NCBI GenBank assembly: GCA_017942165.1
Contig: JAGKSB010000002.1
Span: 186,001 to 250,000 of the forward strand
Origin: Rhinopithecimicrobium faecis
GTDB taxonomy: Bacteria > Bacteroidota > Bacteroidia > Sphingobacteriales > Sphingobacteriaceae
DNA length: 64,000 nt
Direction: 5' to 3'
The notes beneath the pieces were generated by a model that worked only from the letters and a program-made list of their open reading frames with translations, had not been told where the DNA came from and made no database searches. Shown here in pieces: positions 54,398-63,340 of the stretch (the stretch's first letter is position 1; each line of letters opens with the position of its first letter). The translations under genes were made by a program, and so were the position numbers.

Positions 54398-57259
54398 ATG
54401 CGCTTTTTAGTACTACTTCTATGCTTTTGGCCCACATTTACTTGGGGCCAAAAGTTGAACCATAAATTACCCATATCAGCAGAATCCTGCATAGACAGCT
54501 TAAAAAATGGCTTTCAATATATCCTCCATCCCAGTAATGATGCAGGCATTGAAGTCCGATTGGTCATCCATGTAGGCTCGTTACAGGAAAATAGTAAACA
54601 ACTAGGATTTGCGCATTATTTAGAGCATATGCTCTTTAATAGTAACCAAGAATTCCCTAACAATACGCTCCGCGATCGTTTAGAAATGCTGGGCTATCGC
54701 TTTGGCAGAGACTTTAATGCCTATACCAATTATGATAGAACGGTATTGAGCTTTAAACTTATTGATAAAGCCCATCTCCCCCTGCTACTCGCTATTATTC
54801 AGCAGATGCTGCATACCGCAGAAATTAATGAACAAGAATTTGAAAAGGAGCGTAAGATTATTATCCAAGAAATCCATGATAACAGTGAGGAGACCATTTT
54901 TGTGGATGCCAAGATCGCGGGTACCCGCTATGCTGACAGACTCCCTATCGGAAACCCCGAAGCTATTTATAACGCCAAGGCTCCAGCCTTAAAGGAATTC
55001 TATAAAAAATGGTATCGGCCGGAGCTTTTTACACTTATTATCTGCGGCGATATAGCGCTCACAACTACCGAAGAGGCTATCAAACAAAAGTTTAGTGACC
55101 TCCAGCCCTCATTAATAAGAAAATCACGCCTGCAGAATCTCTATAGCTTTCAGCCTAGCTACACACGTCAATTTGACCAACGTATAGACAAGACTTTAAA
55201 GAGTAATAAACTTGAAATTACGTCCTTTTCAGTGGCGCCACCAGTTCGCAGAGTCCCTGACTTCCAAAGGCAGGTCTTGGAGGAGCTATACAAGAAATTT
55301 ATAGCTAAAAAATTAAACCAATTTCCCGATTTAGCAAAATACTTTATCAATTGGTTTCTACCGAATATGAATGAGGTTACCCTTGTGTTTTCTTCGGACT
55401 CAAGAAAAGATCTTCTCAAAAAGATTGAACAGACGGCACAGCTGATGACGACAATTTCCAATGAAGGGATTACCAGTGAAGAGTTTGAAACGCTAAAAGC
55501 TGATTATCTAGCGCATGCAGGTAGCTCTAAACAAATATATCCCGCCGCCGCCGTCGCTGACTATTATGTCGACCAAGCGGCCATTCAAGAGTATTTCCTA
55601 ACGAACAAGCAGCGGCTCCTCCTGATAACGCAGATTCTCCCGGAGATACAAGCTGCAGATTTACGCGAGATACATCAAAAAAGATGGTTCCCAAAAGAAA
55701 ATAAGCGCTTCTACTTAATGGATATTAACCCCTCCCTATTCGAGATTGAGGGCTTTGAAAACTTAGAGGAAGCCTGGCAGAAAGGAATAAACAGGAAGCA
55801 AACACTAAGACCGCCGGTGGGAGTAGGTAAACCATTTTCCGAAAAAAAAACTTCCACAGACTCCTTATCCTTTAAAAATTTCAGTTGGCAACAGCTGCCT
55901 GCGGTTCGTACAACCCATGCAAAGACTGGGATCGCCAAAGAGCAGTATTTTAGGGAGCTTAACTGTACGGAAATAACCCTGGATAATGGGCTTCGCATTG
56001 CACTAAAGCCGAATAAAAACACCAATAAAGAGATTGTCTTAGCATTTAGCACATCCAAAGGATTGCAGCAACTTAGTGCTAAAGCGTATCCATATTACCA
56101 AGAAATAAACTATTTCCTGAGCAACTCTTGGTTAAAAGGGCTCCATCAGGAAGCTAGTCAGGAGCTAGCCATGCAGAAAAATATAACAAGCTACCTCTAT
56201 ATAGATGACTTTGAAACTGTCCTACAGGCTTCCGTACGCCATACGGAAGGCGCCCTCACTGACCTTATAGAAATGTGCTATCGGAGGTTATACCTTTATG
56301 AGCAACCGAAAGCGGAGTTTAAAGAATTTAAACAAGCGGAAATTGCCAAGTTAACTAAACCTGCACACGTTGAGGACACGGTAAATTCGCCTTTTTTCAA
56401 GTACCCAAATTTGGATAAAAAACGCCGTATTCAAGCCTATAAATCCGCCTATAGAGAGTCCGTAGACTCCCTATGGATCGCTGAAGAACATGAACTGGAA
56501 AATGTAGATTGGCGAAAGGTAAAGCTCAGCAAGATGTTTTTATTTTTTGATGCACTAATAAGCCAGCCCACGGAAAATTATATCGTGCTTTCTGGAAACT
56601 TTGACCTGGCAGAAGCAAAATCACTTTTGTCGTCCTATTTTGGTGCAATTCCAACAGTCAAAAAAAATAAAAACCCCCACTATAAAAACAACAAAACCTA
56701 TCAAAAGAACAGAAGCACCGTTCAGCAACCCGAAAATACCGCTGAAAGGCAGGATTTCACGATCCTCTATCCAGGTGTATTTCAAAGAACCCTCAAGGCG
56801 CGTATTATCACGCAGATGATTACCGAACAGCTTACTATGGACTTAATAAATACTACACGTGAACAGCTAGGCCTAGTATACACTCCATCGGTAGACATTG
56901 AGCTGCTGATGAATCCGCAGCCTCGAAGTTTTCTATCAATCAATTTTTCTGCCCAAAGTAGCGATATCGCGCAGCTCCAAGAGGCCACGAAAAGACTATT
57001 ATCTAAGCTTCAGCAAGAGGAGCTCAGTAGCACGCAGCTGGTCAAACTAAAACGTAAAATTGCCATCAATAAACAGATACATTTAGACGACTCCTCGGCA
57101 CAAAAATGGGCAGAAACGCTTCAAGCGCAGTATCTCATGTTTGACAGCCTCACAGATTTTAACGATTATGAGCGCCTGCTAAAGGAGATTACCACAGCGG
57201 ATATTCGTGCTTGCGCCCAACAACTGTATGCCACAACAGCATTTCAACTTTTCTATTAA
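54398..57259 (+). CDS. M16-family metallopeptidase, PqqL/FusC-like architecture
   Basis: 953 residues with a signal peptide (MRFLVLLLCFWPTFTWGQ), hence periplasmic. The inverted zinc motif HxxEH is H73-Y-L-E76-H77 in LGFAHYLEHMLFN, and the third ligand is probably Glu 158 in ERKIIIQEIHDN, so the first of the four M16 domains should be active. The second half (about 520-953) begins CTEITLDNGLRIALKPNKN and has no HxxEH, as in clam-shell M16A/M16B enzymes. Such peptidases degrade unfolded or small substrates enclosed in a chamber. Length and signal match E. coli PqqL and Pectobacterium FusC, both linked to iron acquisition. It lies 2 bp after the lipoprotein gene. Confidence 0.9.
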   Translation: MRFLVLLLCFWPTFTWGQKLNHKLPISAESCIDSLKNGFQYILHPSNDAGIEVRLVIHVGSLQENSKQLGFAHYLEHMLFNSNQEFPNNTLRDRLEMLGYRFGRDFNAYTNYDRTVLSFKLIDKAHLPLLLAIIQQMLHTAEINEQEFEKERKIIIQEIHDNSEETIFVDAKIAGTRYADRLPIGNPEAIYNAKAPALKEFYKKWYRPELFTLIICGDIALTTTEEAIKQKFSDLQPSLIRKSRLQNLYSFQPSYTRQFDQRIDKTLKSNKLEITSFSVAPPVRRVPDFQRQVLEELYKKFIAKKLNQFPDLAKYFINWFLPNMNEVTLVFSSDSRKDLLKKIEQTAQLMTTISNEGITSEEFETLKADYLAHAGSSKQIYPAAAVADYYVDQAAIQEYFLTNKQRLLLITQILPEIQAADLREIHQKRWFPKENKRFYLMDINPSLFEIEGFENLEEAWQKGINRKQTLRPPVGVGKPFSEKKTSTDSLSFKNFSWQQLPAVRTTHAKTGIAKEQYFRELNCTEITLDNGLRIALKPNKNTNKEIVLAFSTSKGLQQLSAKAYPYYQEINYFLSNSWLKGLHQEASQELAMQKNITSYLYIDDFETVLQASVRHTEGALTDLIEMCYRRLYLYEQPKAEFKEFKQAEIAKLTKPAHVEDTVNSPFFKYPNLDKKRRIQAYKSAYRESVDSLWIAEEHELENVDWRKVKLSKMFLFFDALISQPTENYIVLSGNFDLAEAKSLLSSYFGAIPTVKKNKNPHYKNNKTYQKNRSTVQQPENTAERQDFTILYPGVFQRTLKARIITQMITEQLTMDLINTTREQLGLVYTPSVDIELLMNPQPRSFLSINFSAQSSDIAQLQEATKRLLSKLQQEELSSTQLVKLKRKIAINKQIHLDDSSAQKWAETLQAQYLMFDSLTDFNDYERLLKEITTADIRACAQQLYATTAFQLFY

Positions 57260-57284
57260 CTTACTGTAGTACTCAAAAAAAAAA

Positions 57285-58142
57285 ATGAAAAAACTATTTA
57301 TAATACTCCTTATGCTGCCCCTTTTTACGCAGGCACAAAATAAAGATTACAGAATTTATGCTGTTGCTAAACAGCAAGAAATAACAGTAAGCCAACTTGT
57401 TAGTGAGCTGAAGCAGGCCGATGTCATCTTCTTTGGTGAAGAGCATCAGGATTCCATCGCTCACCTGCTGGAGCTCGCCTTGCTCAAAGGCCTACATCAG
57501 CAGCAACCAAAGGTCACCCTTTCAATGGAAATGTTTCAGACAGATGTACAGCCTATCTTAAATGAGTATCTGCAAGATTTAATAAGTGAAAAAAACATGA
57601 TTCAAGAGGCCCGTGCATGGTCCAATTATAAAGACTATAGCCCTTTAGTAGCCTATGCAAAAAAACAAGGTATCCCTATTCTTGCTGCCAATGCGCCCTC
57701 CCGCTACACAAACCGTGTGACACGCCTCGGCCTTCAGAGTCTTTCACAGCTTAGTGAGGATGCAAAAGCCTGGCTTGCCCCGCTCCCCATTGACACCCTT
57801 ACTGGCGCCTATTATGAAAAATTTGTTTCCCTGCTCGGGGGGCATTCCTCCCTGGGATCATTTCAGCTTTATCAATCCCAAAATCTATGGGACGCCACCA
57901 TGGCATGGCAGCTTGCCACGCATAAAAAGCTGCAACAGCAGCAGCAGATATTACATATTAATGGAAAGTTCCATAGCGACGAAAGACTGGGCACCTACCT
58001 GCAGTTACAAAGGTATGCTCCGCAGTATAAGCTGCAAACGATCTCCTGTATGCCCGTGGAAGCATATCCACCTCCAGCTTGGCAGCAATGGCAATCGATT
58101 GCAGACTATATTATTCTTACGCAGTCAGCCACAATAGATTAA
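57285..58142 (+). CDS. ChaN-like haem-binding-family protein
   Basis: 285 residues with a signal peptide (MKKLFIILLMLPLFTQAQ). VIFFGEEHQDSIAHLLEL (about 48-65), LSMEMFQTDVQPILNEYL (about 79-96), YKDYSPLVAYAKKQGIPILAANAP (in two halves, about 112-135) and WDATMAWQLA match the order of motifs in the ChaN/cofacial haem-binding family (DUF399). Family knowledge: Campylobacter jejuni ChaN binds two stacked haems and is iron regulated; related EreA-like folds are hydrolases. No lipobox Cys is present, so this copy is probably soluble periplasmic. It is last in the SusCD-lipoprotein-M16 operon (25-bp gap). Confidence 0.85.
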   Translation: MKKLFIILLMLPLFTQAQNKDYRIYAVAKQQEITVSQLVSELKQADVIFFGEEHQDSIAHLLELALLKGLHQQQPKVTLSMEMFQTDVQPILNEYLQDLISEKNMIQEARAWSNYKDYSPLVAYAKKQGIPILAANAPSRYTNRVTRLGLQSLSQLSEDAKAWLAPLPIDTLTGAYYEKFVSLLGGHSSLGSFQLYQSQNLWDATMAWQLATHKKLQQQQQILHINGKFHSDERLGTYLQLQRYAPQYKLQTISCMPVEAYPPPAWQQWQSIADYIILTQSATID

Positions 58143-58213
58143 GTATTAAAAAAGGAAAGAGAAACACGTTAAAATTTATCCCTATATTTTTCGGATTAAA
58201 AATATGTAATCAT

Positions 58214-58221
58214 TAGATTTG
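58214..58221 (+). promoter_or_regulatory. -7 element immediately before metZ
   Basis: TAGATTTG matches TAnnTTTG and ends 4 bp before the ATG at 58226. Transcription would start at or next to the start codon. Confidence 0.5.
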
Positions 58222-58225
58222 TTAT

Positions 58226-59398
58226 ATGAACAATGACCAATCCAAAATTATAAGAGAACAAGCTCCACGCTCCGCAGTTCGTGAACACTCTGTACCCCTA
58301 TACTTAACATCTAGTTTTATATTTGATAGCGCAGAACAAGGAAGAGCGATTTTTGCCGATGAAGAAGAAGGTATGGTCTACTCTCGTTATGCAAACCCCA
58401 ATACCAGTGAACTAATAAATAAGGTTTGCATTATGGAAAATGCAGAAGCGGGCTTGTCCTTTGCTTCAGGAATGGCGGCGGTATTTGCCTCCTTTGCGGG
58501 ACTTGTTCAACAGGGGGATCATATTATTTCCTCACGTGCCATATTTGGCTCTACACATCAGCTATTCACACAGCTCTTTCCACGTTGGGGAGTAACTACG
58601 ACTTATGTAGATGCGATACATCCGGCAGAATGGGAACAAGCAATTCAAGAAAATACGAAAATTATATTTTTAGAGTCTCCATCGAATCCTGGACTAGAGC
58701 TCGTAGACCTCGCCTTTTTAGGGGAGCTAAAAAAGAAATACCCACATATTATATTTGCTATTGACAACTGCTTCGCGACGCCCTATTTACAAAAGCCCAT
58801 TGCATATGGATTTGACTTAGTCATTCACTCAGCAACAAAATATATGGATGGCCAAGGGCGCGTATTAGGCGGTCTTGTGGTCGGCAAAAAAGAGCTAATT
58901 GATAAATTGATGTTCTTTATCCGTCACACAGGCCCTTCACTCTCGCCCTTTAATGCGTGGGTAATTTCCAAAAGCTTGGATACCCTGGGCTTAAGAATGG
59001 ATAGACACTGTTCCAATGCATTAAGTCTAGCTACGACCTTAGAGCAGCATCCCGAAATTATAGCGGTGAAATACCCCTTCCTGCCTTCACATCCACAGTA
59101 TGAGTTGGCAAAGAAACAGATGAAAGCCGGAGGAGGGATTGTGACATTTGTTGTAAAAGGAGGATTTGAGCGCGCCAAGAACTTTATTGACGCATTGACA
59201 ATGATTCTATATACTTCCAATTTAGGCGATGCTCGATCGATTGCTACACACCCCGCATCCACCACACACTCTAAATTAACCGAAGATGAGCGTTTAAATT
59301 TAGGTATTCAACCGGGATCAATTCGTCTTTCCGTAGGTCTGGAAGATATTGAAGATATTATTAAGGATATCGAATCCGCCTTAGAGAAAAGTAAATAA
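58226..59398 (+). CDS. metZ: O-succinylhomoserine sulfhydrylase-like PLP enzyme
   Basis: 390 residues of the Cys/Met-metabolism PLP family. YSRYANPNTSELINKVCIME (about 50-70), SFASGMAAVFASFAGLVQQGD, FLESPSNPGLELVDL, the PLP-lysine segment IHSATKYMDGQGRVLGG (about 200-216) and the C-terminal IRLSVGLEDIEDIIKDIE are all present. MDGQGRVLGG after the lysine is typical of MetZ sulfhydrylases rather than cystathionine synthase or lyase. It would form homocysteine from activated homoserine and sulfide. It has its own promoter and a bidirectional terminator shared with tpx. Confidence 0.88.
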   Translation: MNNDQSKIIREQAPRSAVREHSVPLYLTSSFIFDSAEQGRAIFADEEEGMVYSRYANPNTSELINKVCIMENAEAGLSFASGMAAVFASFAGLVQQGDHIISSRAIFGSTHQLFTQLFPRWGVTTTYVDAIHPAEWEQAIQENTKIIFLESPSNPGLELVDLAFLGELKKKYPHIIFAIDNCFATPYLQKPIAYGFDLVIHSATKYMDGQGRVLGGLVVGKKELIDKLMFFIRHTGPSLSPFNAWVISKSLDTLGLRMDRHCSNALSLATTLEQHPEIIAVKYPFLPSHPQYELAKKQMKAGGGIVTFVVKGGFERAKNFIDALTMILYTSNLGDARSIATHPASTTHSKLTEDERLNLGIQPGSIRLSVGLEDIEDIIKDIESALEKSK

Positions 59399-59404
59399 CA
59401 GTAA

Positions 59405-59436
59405 AAAAGGGATCTAACAGCTATTAGATCCCTTTT
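59405..59436. terminator. Bidirectional terminator between metZ and tpx
   Basis: AAAAGGGATCTAA (59405-59417) and TTAGATCCCTTTT (59424-59436) are perfect complements, with A- and T-runs on the two sides suiting both convergent genes. Confidence 0.88.
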
Positions 59437-59457
59437 GTCTTATAAAAATACGCCTTA

Positions 59458-59955
59458 TTATAAAGAAGCTAAAGCAGCTTCATAATTAGGCTCTTCCGTA
59501 ATCTCTGCTACTTGTTCCGTATATAAAACTTTACCCTGCTCATCTAATACAATGACCACACGGCTTAATAAACCCGCTAATGGGCCATCTTGAATACGTA
59601 ATTGGTAAGCATCGGAGAAGTTGGTATCCTTAAATTCAGATAAAGTCTCTACATTTTCAATACCCTCAGCAGCACAAAAACGTCCTTGCGCAAAAGGTAG
59701 ATCTTTAGAAATATTTAATACAGCTGTATTTTCCAATGCTGCTGCTGCTTGATTAAAAGCACGTACCGAAGCTGCACAAGTACCTGTATCTATACTTGGA
59801 AAAATATTTAAAACAACCTTTTTACCCGCATAGTCTGCTAAGGATTTATCCGCTAGGTTACCTGCTGTTAATAAGAAGTTTGGAGCCTCTTGGCCTACTT
59901 GTGGAAGATCCCCGGATGTCTGTACTGGAGCGCCTTTAAATGTTATTGTTGCCAT
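59458..59955 (-). CDS. tpx: Thiol peroxidase (atypical 2-Cys peroxiredoxin)
   Basis: 165 residues from the ATG at 59953-59955 ([15 protein letters not shown]), which is the standard Tpx start; an in-frame ATG at 59982 would add nine unconserved residues. The peroxidatic Cys is in [16 protein letters not shown] (about 54-69) and the resolving Cys in [16 protein letters not shown]. It reduces lipid and alkyl hydroperoxides with thioredoxin. It is the third peroxide-removing enzyme in the window, with katA and bcp. Confidence 0.94.
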   Translation of the reverse strand: MATITFKGAPVQTSGDLPQVGQEAPNFLLTAGNLADKSLADYAGKKVVLNIFPSIDTGTCAASVRAFNQAAAALENTAVLNISKDLPFAQGRFCAAEGIENVETLSEFKDTNFSDAYQLRIQDGPLAGLLSRVVIVLDEQGKVLYTEQVAEITEEPNYEAALASL

Positions 59956-60300
59956 ATTTATTTTTTTAAGCAATTTAGTCATTTCCTACAAATTTCGGGT
60001 AGTAAATAGGAAGTAATGTTGCAATTCTAATAGCTAGAGAAATTATTACAAAAAAATATTTCTGTTGAAACAAACATAAACAGTCAAAAAAAAGTGGTTA
60101 TTTTGACAATATTTTATTTGTAAATAACTATCAGTTAATTTTTTGCTCAATGGTATTCATTCACATTTTGAAATCGGCAACATCGGGCAATTTTTATTTT
60201 AAGAACATGAATCAACACAATTCTAAATTAGTGATTTCAAAAAATAAATACTATGTTAGCATAGAATTGTCACATAATTCATTAACCAAATTATAACCAT
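59956..60300. other. AT-rich spacer between tpx and the FadL-type gene
   Basis: This divergent spacer contains no gene that I can support. A 7-bp inverted repeat GTCAAAA/TTTTGAC occurs at 60083-60089 and 60101-60107. ATTAACCAAATTATAACCAT precedes the ATG at 60301 and shares TATAACCA with the rhaT and GH29 leaders. No exact TAnnTTTG promoter was found. Confidence 0.4.
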
Positions 60301-61524
60301 ATGAAGAAGCTTTTACTAGGTATAGCCTTAGCTGCCCCTATCCTATTATTTGGACAAGGTTCGCAAGTAAACCTTCAAGGAATGAAACAAGTTGGGATGG
60401 GAGGTGCTGGTGCAGCACTAATCATCGATGAGTCGACTATTGTTTACAACCCTGGAGCCCTTTCAAGATTTCAATCCAACGGTATTCAGATTAATGGCGC
60501 TGCTGTTATGTATAAATCTGCGTTTCAAGAAGTAAACAGTGGTTCAGTAGCAAATACAAAAAATAGTATTTCCCCACCTTTTTCTGTTTTCGCTGCTTTT
60601 GGACCCCAAGCATCAAAATTTAAATTTGGCGTTGGTATCTACACGCCTTACGGTGGCGGTGTAGACTGGGGCACTGAATGGGAAGGAAAATATAATTTGG
60701 CTTCCTTAGCCTTACGTGCTATTTATATTCAGCCCACAGTGAGTTACCGTATTACAGACCGTTTGAGTATTGGAGGAGGATTTGTCTATAATATTGGGCA
60801 GGTGAATCTCGAGCGCTCCATACCTGTATTTTTTGAAGATGGCCGCGCAGGCTTAGCAACCTTAAAAGGTACGGGTACAGGCTTAGGCTATAATTTAGGG
60901 ATCCACTACCAGACGGAAAATAAGGTAGCTGTGATGGTAAATTATCGCTCAAGAGTACTTACTAAACTTAAAGATGGAGATGCCAATTTTGATGTCCCTA
61001 ACTCTGTAATACCTAATTTCCCTGCAGGAAATACCTTCAATGCTGAACTGCCACTTCCAGCAACCTTAGTTGCAGGGATCTCATTTCCATTAACGGAGCG
61101 CTTGGATATGGCTGTAGATGGTTCTTACGTATTCTACAACACCTATAAAGAGCTAAAATTCGATTATAAGACGAATACACCTTCTTTAGCGGATACCTAC
61201 TCCCTAAAAAACTACCGCAATGCGCAATCGATAAAAGTTGGTTTTCAACACAAGACCACGGATAAGTTAACCCTTCGTGCTGGAACAGGCTATGTGCGCA
61301 CCCCTGTACGTGTAGATTACGTATATCCAGAAACACCGGATAATGATCGTGTAATGGTGAATGCTGGATTGACTTATAGCGTGAGTGAGAAATGGGAAAT
61401 AACAGGAGCCTTTGCTTATCAGCACATCTTAAAACGTGAAGCGACAAATGTAGAGTCTCAATTAACAGGAACATATAAAACAAATATATATGCCCCTGGA
61501 ATTGCAGTTAGTTATAAATGGTAA
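60301..61524 (+). CDS. OmpP1/FadL-family outer-membrane channel
   Basis: 407 residues with a signal peptide (MKKLLLGIALAAPILLFGQ). The mature start GSQVNLQGMKQVGMGGAGAALIIDESTIVYNPGALSRF (in two halves, about 20-58) is the N-terminal hatch signature of the FadL family, and the rest is an amphipathic beta barrel ending in GIAVSYKW. It would let fatty acids or other hydrophobic compounds cross the outer membrane. The esterase-like gene follows after 22 bp, suggesting release and uptake of fatty acids as a unit. Confidence 0.92.
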   Translation: MKKLLLGIALAAPILLFGQGSQVNLQGMKQVGMGGAGAALIIDESTIVYNPGALSRFQSNGIQINGAAVMYKSAFQEVNSGSVANTKNSISPPFSVFAAFGPQASKFKFGVGIYTPYGGGVDWGTEWEGKYNLASLALRAIYIQPTVSYRITDRLSIGGGFVYNIGQVNLERSIPVFFEDGRAGLATLKGTGTGLGYNLGIHYQTENKVAVMVNYRSRVLTKLKDGDANFDVPNSVIPNFPAGNTFNAELPLPATLVAGISFPLTERLDMAVDGSYVFYNTYKELKFDYKTNTPSLADTYSLKNYRNAQSIKVGFQHKTTDKLTLRAGTGYVRTPVRVDYVYPETPDNDRVMVNAGLTYSVSEKWEITGAFAYQHILKREATNVESQLTGTYKTNIYAPGIAVSYKW

Positions 61525-61546
61525 ATAGGTTTTAAATCGTCAGATC

Positions 61547-62836
61547 ATGATTAAAAGATATCAATACTTTTTAGGTTTAGCAGCCCTACTGTTTACAGTA
61601 TCCTGCCAGCCTACCCTGGATGAATATAAACCGGAAGGAAATGCTTCCGTAGATTTTAAACACTTTATCGCTGTAGGAAACTCCCTGACATCGGGCTATG
61701 CCGATGGCGGACTATCACGCGCGGGTCAAGAAGTAGCTTTTCCAAATCTTATGGCCAAAAGTATGGCTGAAGTTGGCGGTGGAGAATTCCGTACGCCGCT
61801 CTTTACGGAAGAGCAGCGTAATGGTTCGGGATACATCCGACTGAAAGATTTAGTAAACGGAAATCCTGTGACAGAAGCAGTCACATCGAACTTAGCTTAT
61901 AGAGCGCCAAAACTGCTAACAAAATATACAGACCCTATTGAGAATTTAGGCGTTCCTGGCATGCGTCTGGACTTTGCCTTTGCCCCAGGTGTGGGTACCA
62001 CGGCAGGAAATATGTATTTTGAGCGCCTATTAAAAGAAGGCACCAGCCCAGCATATACTTACTTCACCCATGCGACCTCACAGGATCACACTTTCTTCTC
62101 CTTTTGGTTAGGAAATAATGACGTCCTATTATTTGCGACAAATGGAGGGGTTACGACAGATGCTACCAATCGTATTACAACGACAGCAGAATTTAGACAG
62201 CACTATACAAACTTTATCAATGCCCTAACGGCAAAAGGTCAAAAAGGTGTGGTGGCGACAATTCCTGAAGTTACGGCGACACCACATTTTACAACGGTAA
62301 CACGTGCTGCCCTGCTACAGGCTGTCAATGCGAATACGACGACCAAAGTGGAGAATATTTACATCAGCACCAAGGCAGGAACACGCCCAGCAACGGACGA
62401 TGACTTCTTCTTATTACCATTCAGCTCTAAAGGCTTATTAGGGAGTACGACAGCAGCCAATCCATACCCATATGGACTACACCCAAACAAGCCCGTTGAA
62501 GATATGTATGTCTTAGATAAGGCGGAAGCGGAAGAAGTGAAGCAACGTACAAAAGAATTTAACACCATTATTAAAGAAGTTGCTGAACAAAAAGGCTTAG
62601 CTTTAGCAGATGCACATGCTTATTTAAATCAGGTGAAAGCGGGGATATTCATAAATGGCATACAGCTGTCGGCGAGATTTATTCAAGGAAATGTATTCTC
62701 CTTAGATGGTATACATCTTACTCCCATGGGCAATGCCCTGCTGGCAAACTTATTTATTGATGCTATAAATAAAGAATACAATACACGCTTAACACGCGTA
62801 GATTTCACGAAGTTTAGAGGAGTTATCTACCCGTAA
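61547..62836 (+). CDS. SGNH/GDSL-family esterase-like lipoprotein
   Basis: 429 residues with a lipoprotein signal (FLGLAALLFTVSCQPTL, lipidation near Cys 20). Block I reads FIAVGNSLTSGYADGGLSRA (about 42-61), with the nucleophile Ser in GNSL instead of GDSL. FSFWLGNNDVLLFA is the block III GxND, and SLDGIHLTPMGNALLANLF supplies the Asp-x-x-His of block V. The catalytic Ser, Asp and His are therefore present. The Asp-to-Asn change at the GDS position is common in Bacteroidota members I recall. Paired with the FadL-type channel, a lipase or esterase role outside the inner membrane is likely. Confidence 0.87.
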   Translation: MIKRYQYFLGLAALLFTVSCQPTLDEYKPEGNASVDFKHFIAVGNSLTSGYADGGLSRAGQEVAFPNLMAKSMAEVGGGEFRTPLFTEEQRNGSGYIRLKDLVNGNPVTEAVTSNLAYRAPKLLTKYTDPIENLGVPGMRLDFAFAPGVGTTAGNMYFERLLKEGTSPAYTYFTHATSQDHTFFSFWLGNNDVLLFATNGGVTTDATNRITTTAEFRQHYTNFINALTAKGQKGVVATIPEVTATPHFTTVTRAALLQAVNANTTTKVENIYISTKAGTRPATDDDFFLLPFSSKGLLGSTTAANPYPYGLHPNKPVEDMYVLDKAEAEEVKQRTKEFNTIIKEVAEQKGLALADAHAYLNQVKAGIFINGIQLSARFIQGNVFSLDGIHLTPMGNALLANLFIDAINKEYNTRLTRVDFTKFRGVIYP

Positions 62837-62860
62837 ACGACGCTATTATTTTTATAACAC

Positions 62861-63277
62861 ATGAAAGTTAACTTACAACGAAAAAATAAGGAAGTTCATT
62901 TTGAAGCTTCGAGTGAACTATCCCCAATAAAAGTACATATTGATGGATCTCCAGAAATTGGAGGTGAAGGTTTAGGCGTACGTCCCATGGAACTTATTCT
63001 AATGGCACTGGGATCATGCTCCGTATTTGACCTCTCCACAATCTTAAAAAAGCAGCGTCAACAGCTGGATGATATTCAAGTCGAAGTAGCTGGTAAACGC
63101 CGCGATGAGGTACCTAATATATTCACAGATATTCACTTAAGCTTTTTTCTGAAAGGAGATATTGATGAAGCTAAAGCGCTGAAAGCGGCAGAATTAGCCG
63201 TTAAGAAGTACTGTTCTGTACACGATATGTTGGCTGCAGGAGGCGTAAATATCACCTATAGTTTAAAGATAAATTAA
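62861..63277 (+). CDS. OsmC-family protein
   Basis: 138 residues. VHIDGSPEIGGEGLGVRPMELILMALGSCSVFDLSTILKKQ (in two halves, about 25-65) holds the first conserved Cys, and KYCSVHDMLAAGGVNITYSL the second, as in OsmC/Ohr peroxidases. The YhfA-like branch also keeps two Cys with this spacing. It may reduce organic hydroperoxides. It lies 24 bp after the esterase gene and could be co-transcribed. A terminator at 63300 follows. Confidence 0.9.
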   Translation: MKVNLQRKNKEVHFEASSELSPIKVHIDGSPEIGGEGLGVRPMELILMALGSCSVFDLSTILKKQRQQLDDIQVEVAGKRRDEVPNIFTDIHLSFFLKGDIDEAKALKAAELAVKKYCSVHDMLAAGGVNITYSLKIN

Positions 63278-63299
63278 GGATCCTTCACGTATCCTTCAG

Positions 63300-63340
63300 A
63301 AACCGAAACCCTGTTTAAGACAAGGTTTCGGTTTTCTTTT
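63300..63340. terminator. Terminator between convergent genes, overlapping the membrane-protein gene end
   Basis: AAACCGAAACC (63300-63310) pairs with GGTTTCGGTTT (63324-63334), followed by CTTTT. The loop contains the stop codon of the minus-strand membrane-protein gene (63315-63317), so the stem encodes its last residues. Confidence 0.82.

Noticed and set aside
60083-60107. Inverted repeat GTCAAAA/TTTTGAC as a terminator of tpx or an operator
   Set aside because: The arms are only 7 bp and AT-rich, and it lies upstream of tpx, not downstream; chance is likely.
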